A DNA stretch of 64,000 bases, from assembly GCA_950295325.1 (NCBI GenBank), contig OX485806.1:42968001-43032000 (forward strand), written 5' to 3'. Every line of letters starts with the position of its first letter. Position 1 is the first letter of the stretch. The notes beneath the pieces are model-generated. The model saw only the letters and a program-made list of their open reading frames with translations. It made no database searches and was not told the origin of the DNA. This document shows, piece after piece, positions 48,660-60,170 of this stretch. The position numbers and the translations under genes are program-made. This stretch comes from Polytrichum commune. Lineage: Eukaryota; Streptophyta; Polytrichopsida; Polytrichales; Polytrichaceae.

Positions 48660-49331
48660 CAATTGGGCCTCCTTTCCAGCTTTGCCTGCCCGCCCGACAT
48701 TTGATTGCTTCTTCACTTGTTTGCGCGCATTGGCCATTCTTTGTGCCTTATCCTCCGTTTTTGGTTTTGACCAGTATTCACACAACCTTGCCCATTGATC
48801 GGGCTCAATGTGGATGGGACAATTTTTCTTCTCGCTAAGAAACCATCCCTTCATTTTGGACCTCTCTGTCTTCATCTGTCTCTTCACCGCGTTCTAGAAG
48901 CCCTTCTCTGATAGGTGATTCCCCACATATTCAAACTCGTTGTCTATGGCACTCCTCAGTTTTTCAACAATGTTTGGGGGTTGGTCCTTCCACTTCACAC
49001 AACTTACGTCTAAAATCCTAGGGACTAAGCTCTTGAGAGCCTCATCAAACTCGTTCTTGCCCTCACAGCCTCCATCTATGCCTCCACATGCCTTCACCCT
49101 CACACGATGCGGTTTCTACCCTCGATTGCGTCTTGCATCCACTCGTTCCTCCATTTCCTTCCTAATTGCTCTCCTTGCTGCCCTCGCTTCACTCTCTGCT
49201 TTTGTTGTTGGACCCTTGTTTGGTTGGGCGGCAGGGGCTTGTTGTGGTTGCAACCATGGGCTGGGGAATTGTTGTCCCATCATCCATTGCTGTTGTTGAG
49301 TGGATGCAGTCAGCAGCCATGGTTGTTGCAT
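48660..49331 (-). pseudogene. Transposase_24-like (En/Spm) exon with two stops
   Basis: One minus-strand frame runs from 49331 to about 48660, broken by stops at 49113-49115 and 48891-48893. The first part is glutamine/proline-rich (QQQQWMMGQQFPSPW) and then basic (ARAARRAIRKEMEERVDARR). The second has SLVPRILDVSCVKWKDQPP. The last has IEPDQWARLCEYWSKPKTED and AQRMANARKQVKKQSNVGRA, the conserved W...YW...NR/K core of the plant Transposase_24 family. The exon ends at CCCAATTG|GTATTT, a possible splice donor. It would encode the DNA-binding factor of a CACTA element. A telo-box (AAACCCTAA, 49673-49681) lies 5' of it. Confidence 0.75.
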
Positions 49332-49681
49332 CCATGGAGCAACATTGGTCGGCGCAACCTCTGATTGGCTTGGAGTTGTTGTCTTCTTCTTTGGGGGGGG
49401 GACTTGAATATTTGCCTTCGCTTCCTCTTCGTGGCACTTGACCGGGGCATCTTTACGGTATCCTCCTGCATTGACAGGGATTCATCAACCTCCTCTTCTG
49501 CAATTGGCAAATCAAACATACATCTCTTGAAGAACAAAATAAGAAGTACAATAAAATATCATCCATTTGAAATGTAATTTGATAACAAATAGAAACAATT
49601 TCATTGTTGATTCTCCATTTTCTCACATGCAGTTCACAATCAGCTCTCATTTTGAAACAGCAAGTCAACCCCAAACCCTAA
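49332..49681 (-). pseudogene. Probable upstream exon of the Transposase_24-like gene
   Basis: After GCCAATTGCAG on the minus strand an open stretch encodes EEEVDESLSMQEDTVKM and then Lys/Arg/Pro-rich sequence in changing frames over a run of nine G's at 49395-49403. The acidic and then basic composition fits the N-terminal part of such proteins. Exon status is a guess from the splice acceptor. Confidence 0.4.
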
Positions 49682-51774
49682 ATTTTCAACCTACATGAGG
49701 TAGAACAAGTTGTCAAGAGCTAGAGGCATGATTAAAGTTACTGTCCCTTGAGCGATACTGTTATAGAATCTTCCTCCTGTACACCCTCTCTATCCTTGTG
49801 TGTCAATCGACATAACATGAAACATCTTGAATTCAGAACTAATAATTGACTAATAATTCCCTAATAATGAATTTTCACTAATAATTTGACCCAGAGTTAT
49901 TTTTTGAGGAGGACACTGGTAGTTGGAAAGAAAATGTTCAATCTCGCATCCCCTCTATAGTATGAAAGAGGTAAGCAATCAAACATAAGATATGCGATTC
50001 TTATAATTATGTTGTATTGCTATAGATGTTTATCATCCTGTAAGGAACTTAAATATATCAATACTTCCTCCGAGCATACTAAGAACATAAATCCACTAAT
50101 CAAAATCTTCTTGCACTTCCTCATGAGAAAAAATCTGTATCAATATATTCGTAGGAAAAAAAGCATTTTAGAGCATTGTAAGAAGAGCTATATTTCTGAG
50201 ACCTAAAAAAGGCGTCAATGTAACTGTTGCCATATTTTCCCCAAACTACTGAGGGCTATAAGGTTCTGTAAAGCACATGAAACTGCATAGTGGATGTAGG
50301 TAAGTGCTATTATTCACATTATTGGATGGCAGTAGGAGCAGAAAAAACTTTTCAAATAAGGACGATTTCTTCACACTCAAATGATAGAGAAAGAGCAATT
50401 TCCTATTCATTGCAGATCGATGACAATGAGAGAAAAAAAAAACACTTGCAATCGTTGCTATGCAAAACTTCCTTCAACCAGACACAAATCTTCCTCTCTC
50501 GCATGCAGTCAACTCCATTAATGACAGAAGTGCACGAGGAACACGTGATCATCATGTAACACAGTCTAGCAACGAAAAGAACAAAAAATAAAGAAAACAA
50601 ACCGACTTAATAATTATACTAGTAATAATCAGCGCGGCACAATGCGCGCCTCATTAATGGAACAAATGAGATGTGACAGAGACCAAAGTCATCTCAAACA
50701 CCATTTGAAGCCCTCGATACAATCCACTTCAACATCGTTATTTCAACCCAGGGTGAGAAGAGAGAGAGAGAAATCACTTAAGTTTAGACGACGAAGAGGA
50801 AGAAAAAAGGGAAATGACAAAAGAAATTTCAATCCGATGTAGGAATTATCATGAACTCAATCAAGCAAGTGTTCACATAAGGACTCGGATGAGGCCCAGA
50901 TCTACATCAGTATTCAAATCAGGACTTACCTGGACTGTATTCATATTCGGTCTTCGTCTTTGTGGACTCCTCTCCCTCCATTTCGATCGAATCTTCCAAG
51001 ACTCCCAACCTTGTAGTCCTCGGCGTTTGTCTGCGGCTGCGGCGCACTGCCACAGGTTGGCCTGCCACAACAATGTAGTCTACCTGCTTGTGTGCTCTCA
51101 CACTCTCACACCTGCACCAAACTAATCTTAGAGCCTCCCCCTCCCACACAGGCAAATGACATCAACACAGAGGACAACAAATGCAAAGCAGATGTAGGCA
51201 GTCTTTGTGTAGGGATTTAAGGAGCGTGCTGAAGTGCGGGGGGTTCACCTCAATGGATGTTGTGGAGAGGGACGATGTCACCTTGAAAGGTGGTTTCAGA
51301 GGAGAATACCTCCTCGAGGGCTGGATGTGATCCTACTATGGGCCTAAACCCTAAACCTCGGAAGTTGGGACATGAGCCCACAAAGTATAAGAACCCCCAA
51401 CAAGTGAACTTCAAGGAGGAAGAGACACATGTGGAAAGAAACACCTAGCAGCAGTAGAGGGGAGGAAGAAACACCTAGTAGGAGCAGCAGAGGAAGAAAC
51501 ACCTAGCAATGATTGCCCAGGAAAAAACACCTAGCAGCAAACACGATGAGGAAGAAACACCTAGCGTGAGCAGAGTGGTGGAGGGAGCAGTCTTCGCTTC
51601 TGCGCCAAAACCTGCGATGTTGGAGAAAGACACTTTGCGAGGGAGGTGCTTGCAGACAATATCATGGCATCCATGTGGACCCATAATCTACAGCTACGTG
51701 CATGATCTATGACACAACAATGACTATAGGCACCAAACCCAAATCAAGGGCAGAGGGTTTTCAACCTCTGCATC
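49682..51774. other. Mostly unassigned DNA; possible minus-strand exon at 50929-51155
   Basis: AT-rich to 50640. At 51155-50929 a minus-strand open stretch (VAVRRSRRQTPRTTRLGVLE, then acidic and basic residues) ends at CTGGACTGTATTC with CCAG|GTAAGTCC as a perfect splice donor at about 50928; it may be the first exon of the Transposase_24-like gene or of an unknown gene. A telo-box AAACCCTAA is at 51346-51354. No domain is recognised. Confidence 0.35.
51425..51580. repeat. ~30-bp minisatellite, GAAGAAACACCTAGCA
   Basis: Five to six units of about 25-33 bp, each with GAAGAAACACCTAGC (or AAAAAACACCTAGC), followed by variable AGCAG-rich spacers. Confidence 0.8.
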
Positions 51775-52747
51775 CGTCGCAACCCTTGCTAGCCCCCTTA
51801 GCAATCTTGCCAATTTTCCTGTCTAGCAAAGGTAACGAACGCTAACCCTTCGCATATCGCCATGCTAATGGTTAGTTCCTCCTACCCCGGACCATATAGT
51901 TCATAGGAGGGAACCAACCCTCCTACTTTGCTTTCGGGAGTCACCCCTTAATCGGTAACCCGTTTCTTCGATCTGGACTTCCATCCATGGAAGTCCAATC
52001 CTATGTTGATCATCGCATTGCCAGAGCAACACTACAACCACCCGAACCATACTAGGCAACTATGGCCTCACAATGGCCAATGGCCATGGAGGCCATGCCG
52101 TTCGGCCTCGAGTGGGTGAGGCCACACCACCTCACCCATATAAGCCTCTAGGACTTTACGCGGGGCCCCTACCCCACCGTCAACCAACCTCTTGTCTCTC
52201 TACCAAGAGTTGGGGCCAAGTGGACATTTTCCTTTAGCTGTTGGGCTTAGAACCCCCCCAGCAGCTTCAAACCGTCATAACTTCCTTGTATGATGTCTGA
52301 TCATAACAACCAACCACTCCATCTTTGTCTACGCTTCACTAAGATGCCGATGGACTCCTCACTTGACCCATTTGGGCAAGTCTTGAGGAAGTTATGCTTG
52401 TTTGAACCTTGGCAGTCCCGGGAATCACTCCCAGGCACTGCTGTACCAAGGCGTTGTCCCGGGACAGCGCCCCACTCAAATGGCCATAACTCCTAGCTCA
52501 CACCTCCGCTTGAGGTGATCTTGAGCATTCTAGAATCACCACGCCATGAGCTACGCATAGCTCATGGCCTTACCCTTATGCCTCCTAGTCTGCGTGGGTG
52601 GGAGGCGGTGCCAACGTCCGGGGCCCTCACCCACACTAGGATCACTTGGGCCCTCTCACCAACGGCGCCACAACACCCGGGTGTCACTCCGGGGTCCCCC
52701 TTGTGCTCATGGTGTTTCGGGCACTCCTCATGGAGAGGTGCGCGACA
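51775..52747 (-). repeat. 3' LTR of the family B chromovirus
   Basis: Same unit as the solo B LTRs, CGTCGCAACCCTTGCTAGCC to GTGCGCGACA on the plus strand (first base changed T to C). Internal retroelement sequence follows directly at 52748, starting with a polypurine tract, so this is a 3' LTR, not a solo copy. No duplication with the left flank is expected to be visible because the 5' LTR is missing. Confidence 0.88.
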
Positions 52748-52759
52748 CTCACCCCCACC
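52748..52759 (-). promoter_or_regulatory. Polypurine tract of the B chromovirus
   Basis: On the minus strand GGTGGGGGTGAG abuts the LTR start TGTCGCGC. An all-purine tract here but for one T primes plus-strand DNA synthesis in LTR retroelements and fixes the transcription sense of the element as minus. Confidence 0.75.
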
Positions 52760-53585
52760 AAACGGAGTCGATGCCCTCATCGACTATACTCGTAGTCGGC
52801 ACACCAATTTTCAAGTTGCCATCCTCTATGGTGCGGCATTGTGTTTACCTTAGGGCGCGACCCCCACAATGCATCTTCAAATTTGGCATAGTCCCAAAGG
52901 TGTCGTTCCTAGGTGGTCCGTTAGCGACCTTGGAACTCTTCCAAGGACCTAACCTACACTAGACCCACCTACTTTGGGACTTACTTGGGTTGCCCCTCCT
53001 TTGGGGCCTCCACCGTTAGGCTCCACTAGCCTAACATGACACATCTAGGCGAGACCTCAACGCTTCCACTAAGTTGTCTCGGTTGCAACTCCGAGATGGC
53101 TTTCCATTGTTAAGCCACGCCTCGATCGCACGGGGGTGATGCCAAGTCCCGCCCGACTCGGTTCCCACTTTGCTCTTTTGAGACATGGGTCCATGACTCC
53201 TATGCGCCAACTTTCGTTAACTCGCGGGTAGCACTTTTATGAGCACGCGCCATCACCTTGTTCCCGCCCGGACAAGCCCATAACGAAGAAGTTTCTTGGT
53301 TTTATCCAAGGCCCCTCCTAGCCATGGCCCCCAATTACTCGGCTTACCCAACCTAGTTTGGCATGTCTATTCCCCCTCTTCCACTAACCAAGCACAAGTA
53401 CGAGACTAAGACCTCATCTCATACTTTTCTCTTTGCACCACTAAAGTTTGGACTTTATTCCCTCAAGCCAAAGGACAAGTTCATGTTGTGGAGTAATTAA
53501 TCTCGAAGCTAAGTGTGCTACTAGCGTCTCTCCCCCACTAAAGGGGATTGATGTCCCCATCAATGCCTACGCTTCATTTTATTGG

Positions 53586-53920
53586 AACCTCTAGCCTTAG
53601 TTTCCTCAAAGTACTTCACGAATTCCTTGTCGTTCACCATGTCTCTTGGCGCCACCCAAGCGGTTTCTTTGTCATGATGTGCTCACCATTTCACCAAGTA
53701 CTTCTTTGTACATTTTGTTTCCTTTTCACTTGGGCTTCCTACATTTGAGGATGCCCTCTTACCTCATGTTCCAAATAACCTCCACAAGGTCGGAAGGTGG
53801 CCTACTCACTTGCTTGTGATCGGGCCACAAGGTGTATTCCGTAAATGGCTTTAGTAATGAGACATGAAATGTTAGATGCTTTTTGATCTCGGGCGGTAAT
53901 TCCAACTTATACATGTCCTT
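53586..53920 (-). pseudogene. Integrase C-terminus and chromodomain of B chromovirus
   Basis: From about 53918 down: MYKLELPPEIKKHLTFHVSL and LKPFTE, the conserved tail of gypsy integrase. From about 53703: YLVKW then a stop, then HHDKETAWVAPRDM and EFVKYFEETKAR, a chromodomain with its tryptophan pair and C-terminal helix. Frame changes lie between the two. Confidence 0.8.
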
Positions 53921-54268
53921 GAACACTTGTTACTGGAAAACGGAGCTCCAATTTTGGACATGAACTTTGGAGTGAGGCTTTTCGGCTAAGTGAAGTTGTT
54001 CACATTCAACAACACCTTTTGGCCCACCTCATTCTCCACTTCGCGTCTTCCGGCATTGACTTGCACTCCGTAGCACCTTCGGGCTTTCTCCACCAACAAC
54101 TTGGTCATCTCCAAGACTTTTACCATTCTTGGCCAAATCCTCACCATCTTGGTTGAACTCTAGTGTTGAATGTGCCCCCTCGAGAGTTAGGTTAATAGGT
54201 TGGAGCGCATCCACTCCATAAGCCACCACGAAAAACCACCCCTTGGTAGCCAAGTGCGTGGCTACATT

Positions 54269-54816
54269 TCAATTACACTCCGCTCGACCCACATAGTCCG
54301 CCCAATCTCCTTGGTCCGCCCCCACCAAATTCCTCAAGTATTGCTTCAAGACTCCATTCACACGCTCCGCTTTCCCATCCATTTGGGAATGCAAGGTTGT
54401 GCTAAACCTTAGTTTCATTTCGACCTCCTTAGAGAAATGCATTGGAAATGCACTTTTAACTTTGGATCTTAATCCCACACAATCACTCTTGGCAACTCGT
54501 GGTGCCTCAACCATCCTTTGAGAAAAGGCTATGCGGTCTCCAACGCGGTCGCGATTCCCACAATCGACACCATGTGTGCCAACTTGGCCAACCGCTCTAC
54601 CATCAACAAGATGGCATCATACCCATGTGACTCCGGCAAACTTGTGATCAAGTCCATGCACATACTATGCCATGGCGCCGACGGGATAGGCAACGGTTGC
54701 AAGAAACCGCCTTGGTTTTGGTAAGAGGCTCCGTTCACTTGGCATTTCATCCAATCCTTCACAAAGTGGGTTATATCCTCCTTTATGCACCGCCAATGGA
54801 ACCTCCTTGATGCCAT
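54269..54816 (-). pseudogene. Integrase zinc finger and core of B chromovirus
   Basis: From 54816: FHWRCIKEDITHFVKDWMKC is the end of the H2C2 zinc finger (with the first Cys of the pair changed). WHSMCMDLITSLPESHGYD carries the first catalytic Asp. The frame from 54514 has TTLHSQMDGKAERVNGVLKQ with the catalytic Glu. The second Asp region is damaged (KSDCVGLRSKVKSAF). Confidence 0.85.
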
Positions 54817-55041
54817 TCTATGGCAGTTTTTTCATTCTCCTCTATGGCCGGCAATAGGACTATCAAATTCCTCCTTCAAAACCAATAGCCTCAACTTGCC
54901 TTGTGGCACATACACCCGACTTTACTTACACTTGAACAATCCGTCTACCAACTTAACCTCTTTGAGCACCTTGCTCTTGCGAAGCTCACCTAAAAGCTTT
55001 TGTACCTCGGGGTAGTTAATTTACCCCTCCCGTATCTTGCA

Positions 55042-56060
55042 TCACAAGTTTCCTTCACCGGCATACATTAGCCACAAGGTTTGGATGGTTCTCATTGCTT
55101 GGAACTCTTCCGGTCTACTTAGCGCATCCGGCACCACATTTCCACGGTCCGGTTTGTGGACCAAATCCACCTTCATAAGCGCCAAACTATCATGCCACCG
55201 CAATGACTTGGCGCTCACTTGCACTTGTATGTCAAAATACTTTTAGGACACATAGTCCATGTAGACCTTTGCTTTGTGCGACCCCAAATAGTGTCGCCAC
55301 ATCTTCAAGCAATGCACTACGGCAAAGAAGTTCTTTGCCATGGGTTGGTTGTGTTCTTTGACAACCATTGAGCCTCATGCCCCCATATGCAATGGTCATC
55401 CATCTTACATTAACAATCCACCATTGGCAAAGTTACTCGCCCCCGTATGCATCCCAAAAGGTTTGTCAAACTCCGCGAACTTGAGTACGGGTGGCGAAGA
55501 TAACTTCGTCTTAAGCTCCTCAAGGACTAGGTGGCACGGCTCATCCCACTCTTTGGATAGCCATGTCTTGCACAAGCCGGACAAGGTTTAACAACCATTG
55601 AGCTTATTGCTCTCATATGCAATGGTCCCCCATCTTGGATCAACATCCGCCAATGACAAAGTGACTCGCCCCCGTATGCACCTCAAAAGGTTTGGCAAAC
55701 TCCGCAAGCTTGAGCACGGGCGGCAAAGACAACTTGTTCTTAAGCTCCCCAATGGCTTGGTGGCACGGCTCATCCCACTCTTGGGATAGCCATTTCTTGC
55801 ACAAGCCGGACAAGATTTGACAACCATGGAGTTTAATGCTCTCATAAGCAATGGTCATCCATCTTGGATCAACATCTGCCAATGGTAAAGTCCTTCGTCT
55901 CCATGTGCACATCAAAATGCTTATGAAAACCTGGAAACTTAACCACATCTTGTGAAGGGAACTTGCTCTTGAGCTTCCCAAAGGCTTGGTGACAAGGCTC
56001 ATCCCACTCTTGGGATAGCCATTTCCTCAATAAGTTTAATAAGGTCCTAGCAACCTTAAA
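55042..56060 (-). pseudogene. RNase H region of B chromovirus with internal triplication
   Basis: Three tandem, diverged copies of about 230 bp (56050-55822, 55821-55591, 55590-55364) each encode the RT/RNase H junction: SQEWDEPCHQAIGELKNKLS, PPVLKLAEFAKPFEVHTGAS and, further on, DVDPRWMTIAYESIKL. After the last copy RNase H continues to KPDRGNVVPDALSRPEE (55224-55042). An intact element has this segment once, so the reading frame could not give a normal polymerase. Confidence 0.85.
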
Positions 56061-56400
56061 ACAAACCTAGAATGAAGTGGTGGTAATAGTTGGCTAGGCC
56101 AACCAATGACCTAAGCCTTTTTTGAGTCAAAGGCCAATTCTCCTCTTGGATTGCCTTGACATTCTTCATGTTTGTCCACCAACTTCCTTTGTCACCACAT
56201 GCCTCAAGAACTCAATTTCTTCTTGAGCAAAGTTGTAATTCACTCCTTGGCGGTAACATTTTGAGCAACACATTGGTGAATACATCCTTGTATCTCACCA
56301 ACATCCCACAAGTATGGTTTGGGGGAGGCCCATCTTTCCTAGCCTCCCCATGAGTTCCTTGGAGTTGCTCCAATTGAACCACAACCATTATGTTTATCAT
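56061..56400 (-). pseudogene. RT remnant with core deleted
   Basis: From 56400 down: MLVRYKDVFTNVLLKMLPPR, the segment before the RT active site, then within about 30 codons EFLRHVVTKE and RSLVGLANYYHHF, the RT thumb. The stretch with the YxDD active site is missing, so an internal deletion removed the catalytic core. Confidence 0.7.
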
Positions 56401-57460
56401 TTATCATTTGGTCCATTAAGACCAAATTCAACTTGGGTCCTCCTACCATAGGAGTCTTTGTCAATTTGTAGTTCAATTCTTTGCCATCATGGCACATCAC
56501 AAATGCACCGCAAGCTCACCGGCTTGCGCCTCACATCTTTTATGTGAGTTTCAAAGAAGGTGTCCTCCAAAGTGAGGGCACCTCATCCATTTTACATAGT
56601 GTAAAATGTCCACAAATTCCAATGTCCCACAGTATAACGTCAAAGACATTGCCATTATCTTATTTCATGGGGTTCACCCTTAGAGACCGCACATTAATGA
56701 GCTTGCCCACTATACGCGTTGGCAAGCCCCAACACCTTTTGAGCTTCGGCTCATCAAGGAGGTTGTTGACTCTTTGTCAATCCATGAGACTTCGCCTCAG
56801 CTTAAGGCTACTAGCCTTGGCCACAAAGCCATCGTCCAACATTCCGTCCTCGGCAAGTTGGCTTGGCTTGGTCCGCAAACCCAACTTTAAACATTCCGTC
56901 CGCAAGACAAATTGGTTTGATGCCACAAAACCAATTTCTAATAGTTTTTCCGCGGAACAAACATGATTTGCCTTTGTAGCACAAAGCCACCTTTCACACT
57001 TTGTCCGCGGCACGAACATGAATTGCCTTGGTAGGATCAACCCACCTCCCAACATTTCGTCCGCGGCACGAGTATGTTTTGCCTTGAACACTATATTCGT
57101 TAAATTGAGACTTTCTCTAGTCTCAAATTAATATATGGATCAAACAACATGAAGATGCCTGAAACTATATTGTCAACAATCTCAAATATATTAAATGTTC
57201 TAATATCCCACACCTATGATGTGCGGACATAAGCACATATGGTAGAGCACTCAACACCAATTTCATCAACAAAAACACATTGGGTAGAGCACTCCAAACA
57301 AATTTCACCCAAAAATATATATATAATGATTTCTATTATTAGCATGCTCCATAGAATATAGACATTGCAACATACAAAGTGCATGTAATAAATGCATATT
57401 TTTTCAATGGACAATTTAGTCCCAAACTTAATAAAAAAATGAACTTCCCATTTGTATTAG
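56401..57460. repeat. B element 5' remnant with ~55-bp tandem repeats, then AT-rich spacer
   Basis: Between about 56830 and 57090 five diverged units of 52-56 bp contain CATTCCGTCCGCGGCACGA... ATTGCCTTGGTAG...CCACCT. 57091-57460 is AT-rich with no recognisable gene; the B 5' LTR is not there. Confidence 0.55.
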
Positions 57461-60170
57461 TTAGATTTTTAAGGGAGATTAAATATGCGTCGTAGTACCT
57501 CCGGAGATTAGGCCTTAGTTTTTTACTAGTGTGGCTTTAAACTCCACTAACCAATTTCATATCTAGTTCTAACCTTAACCTACAACCTATTCTACGCGCA
57601 GACGTACCAGCCTTGAAACCAAGGCAATCCTAATTTGTGAATTGGGATGGTTCTGATACACCCAACCGGGTGTGACTCATACCACCCTAACTCAACGAAC
57701 GGAATAACGACAATTTGATGGACCATTCAATTCTTCCTATTTCTTTATTTAGTTTTATTTAGTTTTCTAAGCGGGGGAACTTGGCCTAAGTCCCACCCTT
57801 CACACAAATTCCTTCTTAATTACTTACTTTTGTTTGCACGTCCTAACTTACTACATTAACATATTAGGCATCACCCCTTACCTCGGGTCTCTTGCCAACA
57901 AGGGTTTACGATTTATTTTGTATGTTTTGATTGTTAAATGTGTTTACACTGGATAGACCACGAAATGCAACTCAATGGGACCAGGGTGACGGGCGACCTG
58001 TAGGTTCAACCTGTTGCGCAATCTTCATAAATTGGGGCCATTACTCCCAATCTATGGGGCCAACAACATAATAGTGGATTCGCGGGTCATTAACCCCACC
58101 TTTCCACCAACAACATTCAGAGTGGTCGTGTCGGTGATTAATCCGACTTACCACACACGAAACTTGCTAATAAATGAAGCTATTACCACAAAACATACCA
58201 AGGGCCCCGAAAACAATGGAATTGGGTACTCCCTTGGCGGTCAAGTGGTCAAGCCACTTGACCTTACGAGATAGGTGAGTGGGTTTAGAGATGCGTACCT
58301 TAGCCGTGCTCCCTCCGATCCTAAATGAAAGGCTTAAGGTTAGTTAATTTACCTCAATTTTCCTCGGTTGATTTGGGCTTGATGTAGGCCGAGCCGCTAC
58401 CTCCTTCCTTGCTCCACTTTCCGAGCGTCGACCTTGCCTCCTTCTTTGTAACTAGTTTGGTAGTAAGCGTACCTTAGTTAACAATTAAAATATAAAGTGT
58501 TATTCTTCCCTGTAATTTAATCCTAAGCATAATATTTATACTTAGTGCACCAAATTATCTTTCCAATGATCTAAAAATCACTCTAATCGGATAAGAAATG
58601 CAAAAGTTATGAGGGTTGGAAGTGTGAGGTCGATTCAACCGACCCTTCCAACCCACCTATCTACCTTCTAACTTCAAAAATTCATAGCACATTCCTTACT
58701 ACTTGGATCTAGGCTTTCCTTATACCATTGGAAAGCTATGAACAAGCTCTAACTAGAAAAATTATGACATCAGCAGGTTAAGCTAATAGAAATTCAGCGG
58801 ACTCCTTGTAACACAGCAGTCAATCAAGAAGGCTTAAACTATGTATCTCGCCTTCAACAATTCATATCTAATTCAAATCTTAGTCAAATCAAACGTTCTA
58901 TATGACCCTGGAGAGATATTAAAAAGATGTATTTGATAAAAATATGTGATTAGAAAGGTAAGCCGAAGTGAACCCAGCAGGTCCTCTGTAATGCAGCAGT
59001 CAACCAAAAGTTCTCAAACTATGTGTCCCATCTTGCACAATTCATATCTAATTCAAATCATGCTCAAATCAAATGTTCTAAGCCATTTTGGAAAGCTACA
59101 CAAAAGTTCTACTTGGGAAAAATATAATTTCTTGGAATTAAAATTCCTATTGGGCTCGCAGGTCTGATCCAGCAGCCGCTACCCACAAGACCACCCAGTT
59201 TTTCTACTCCATCTTTGAAAATCCATAACTAATTGTCATCTCAACCAAATCACAAATGGGAAACGGCTATGGATAGCTATATGAAATCTCTCTAAGAGAA
59301 AAATGATAAGTATCTTGTTCTAGCTTTTGAACTAAGCCTTCAGGGCATTGGCAGATGAGGTCTATAATGCCTCTACTCAAAACTCTACCATCCAACCTAC
59401 CTCTACAAAAGAAGGAATAATTTTGTTGGTGTGTTAATAAACACACAACCTAACTAGGAGAGAGAGAGTAGAGGAGGTTCTCAAGCCTTTCTTTAAGACC
59501 ATTGAGAATGCATGCTAAAGGATTTTTTCCTAACTACATTGAAGCAGGGCTTCGCCCAAAAACTAGAGAAAGAGAGAGAGCTACAAGGTGGAAGGAGGGG
59601 TTTTTAAACCCTCTCACAAAAGGGTTGGACCTCCTCCACCGGATCCATTTTTCAAACCCTTTCCCGAAATTTTGGCTCGGGGGTTTTCCCGGTTGAGGTT
59701 GCCACCCTCTCGCCAAGGTGGCTCCGACAAAAAACCTTTAGAAATCTTTCTAATTTTTCCGCCATCGAGTTGGCAAGGGGGCAAGTGGGCAAGTATCCCC
59801 CTTGCTCTCTTTCTTTTTTTCTTTAAAATTCTTCACGCCGATTTTATCTTCTTACGTAAAACACCTCCAATAGTCTTGTGTGCCTCACACTAACTAATAA
59901 ACTAACACTTGCTTAGCTAGCATCTACTAACATTTGCTTAATAACTAGCATCTACTAATATTTGCTTAGCTAGTTGTTTTTACTAGCTAGCACATTTTTT
60001 CTACTTTGCTATCTTCTAGCACTACTTAGTTTCATTTTGACCTTCCTTCTTCTAGGCTAAATGCTAAATGAACTAATTTTTCCTAAATTCCCTATCAATT
60101 CTAACTTTTAATGCTAACATTCTAACTAAAGGTGATCCCGCAGAGTGGTGGACCACTCAAAGGGTTCACA
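57461..60170 (-). repeat. Family A repeat, copy A4 (inverted twin of A1)
   Basis: On the minus strand it opens TGTGAACCCTTTGAGTGGTC at 60170 and follows A1 to AAATCTAACTA at about 57461, lacking the last ~115 bp of A1. In stretches compared by eye it differs from A1 by about one base in 60. It lacks the same internal segment as A1 relative to A2 and A3. It starts inside the 3' end of the DUF7869 gene. Confidence 0.8.

Larger units (their letters stand above)
42868..49700 (-). mobile_element. Second CACTA-like element carrying Transposase_24-like and HAD-domain exons; right end not found
   Basis: The left terminus CACTATAAGAAAATCGGC at 42868 is a typical CACTA end, inserted in gypsy sequence (AACTTGGTCA). 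The next 800 bp holds many TAGTCAT and ACGTGTC/GACGTGG motifs, a subterminal zone. On the minus strand come a Transposase_24-like exon (49331-48660), a low-complexity Q/K-rich stretch and an exon with an HAD domain (45692-44868). A solo B LTR (46680-47651) is nested. I find no complementary TTATAGTG end further right, so the right border is open and membership of all parts in one element is inferred. Confidence 0.55.
52760..57090 (-). mobile_element. Ty3/gypsy chromovirus (family B), 5' part missing
   Basis: Minus-strand order is RT remnant, RNase H, integrase, chromodomain, polypurine tract, LTR, the order of plant chromoviruses. Gag, protease and most of RT are not recognisable, and the 5' LTR is absent; beyond 57090 the sequence changes and repeat A4 begins at 57461. 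Many frame changes and stops. An unusual triplication lies in the RNase H region, and a tandem repeat at the 5' side (56830-57090). The 52760-53580 stretch is a non-coding 3' region shared with 35246-35472 and 41985-42400. Confidence 0.85.

Noticed and set aside
50280-50295. CATAGTG as a possible right end of the second CACTA element
   Set aside because: Only the last bases match; the expected complement of CACTATAAGAAAATCGG is absent and gypsy flank does not resume.
3426-60170. A1 and A4 as the two LTRs of one giant element
   Set aside because: They are inverted relative to each other, and unrelated elements with their own duplications lie between.
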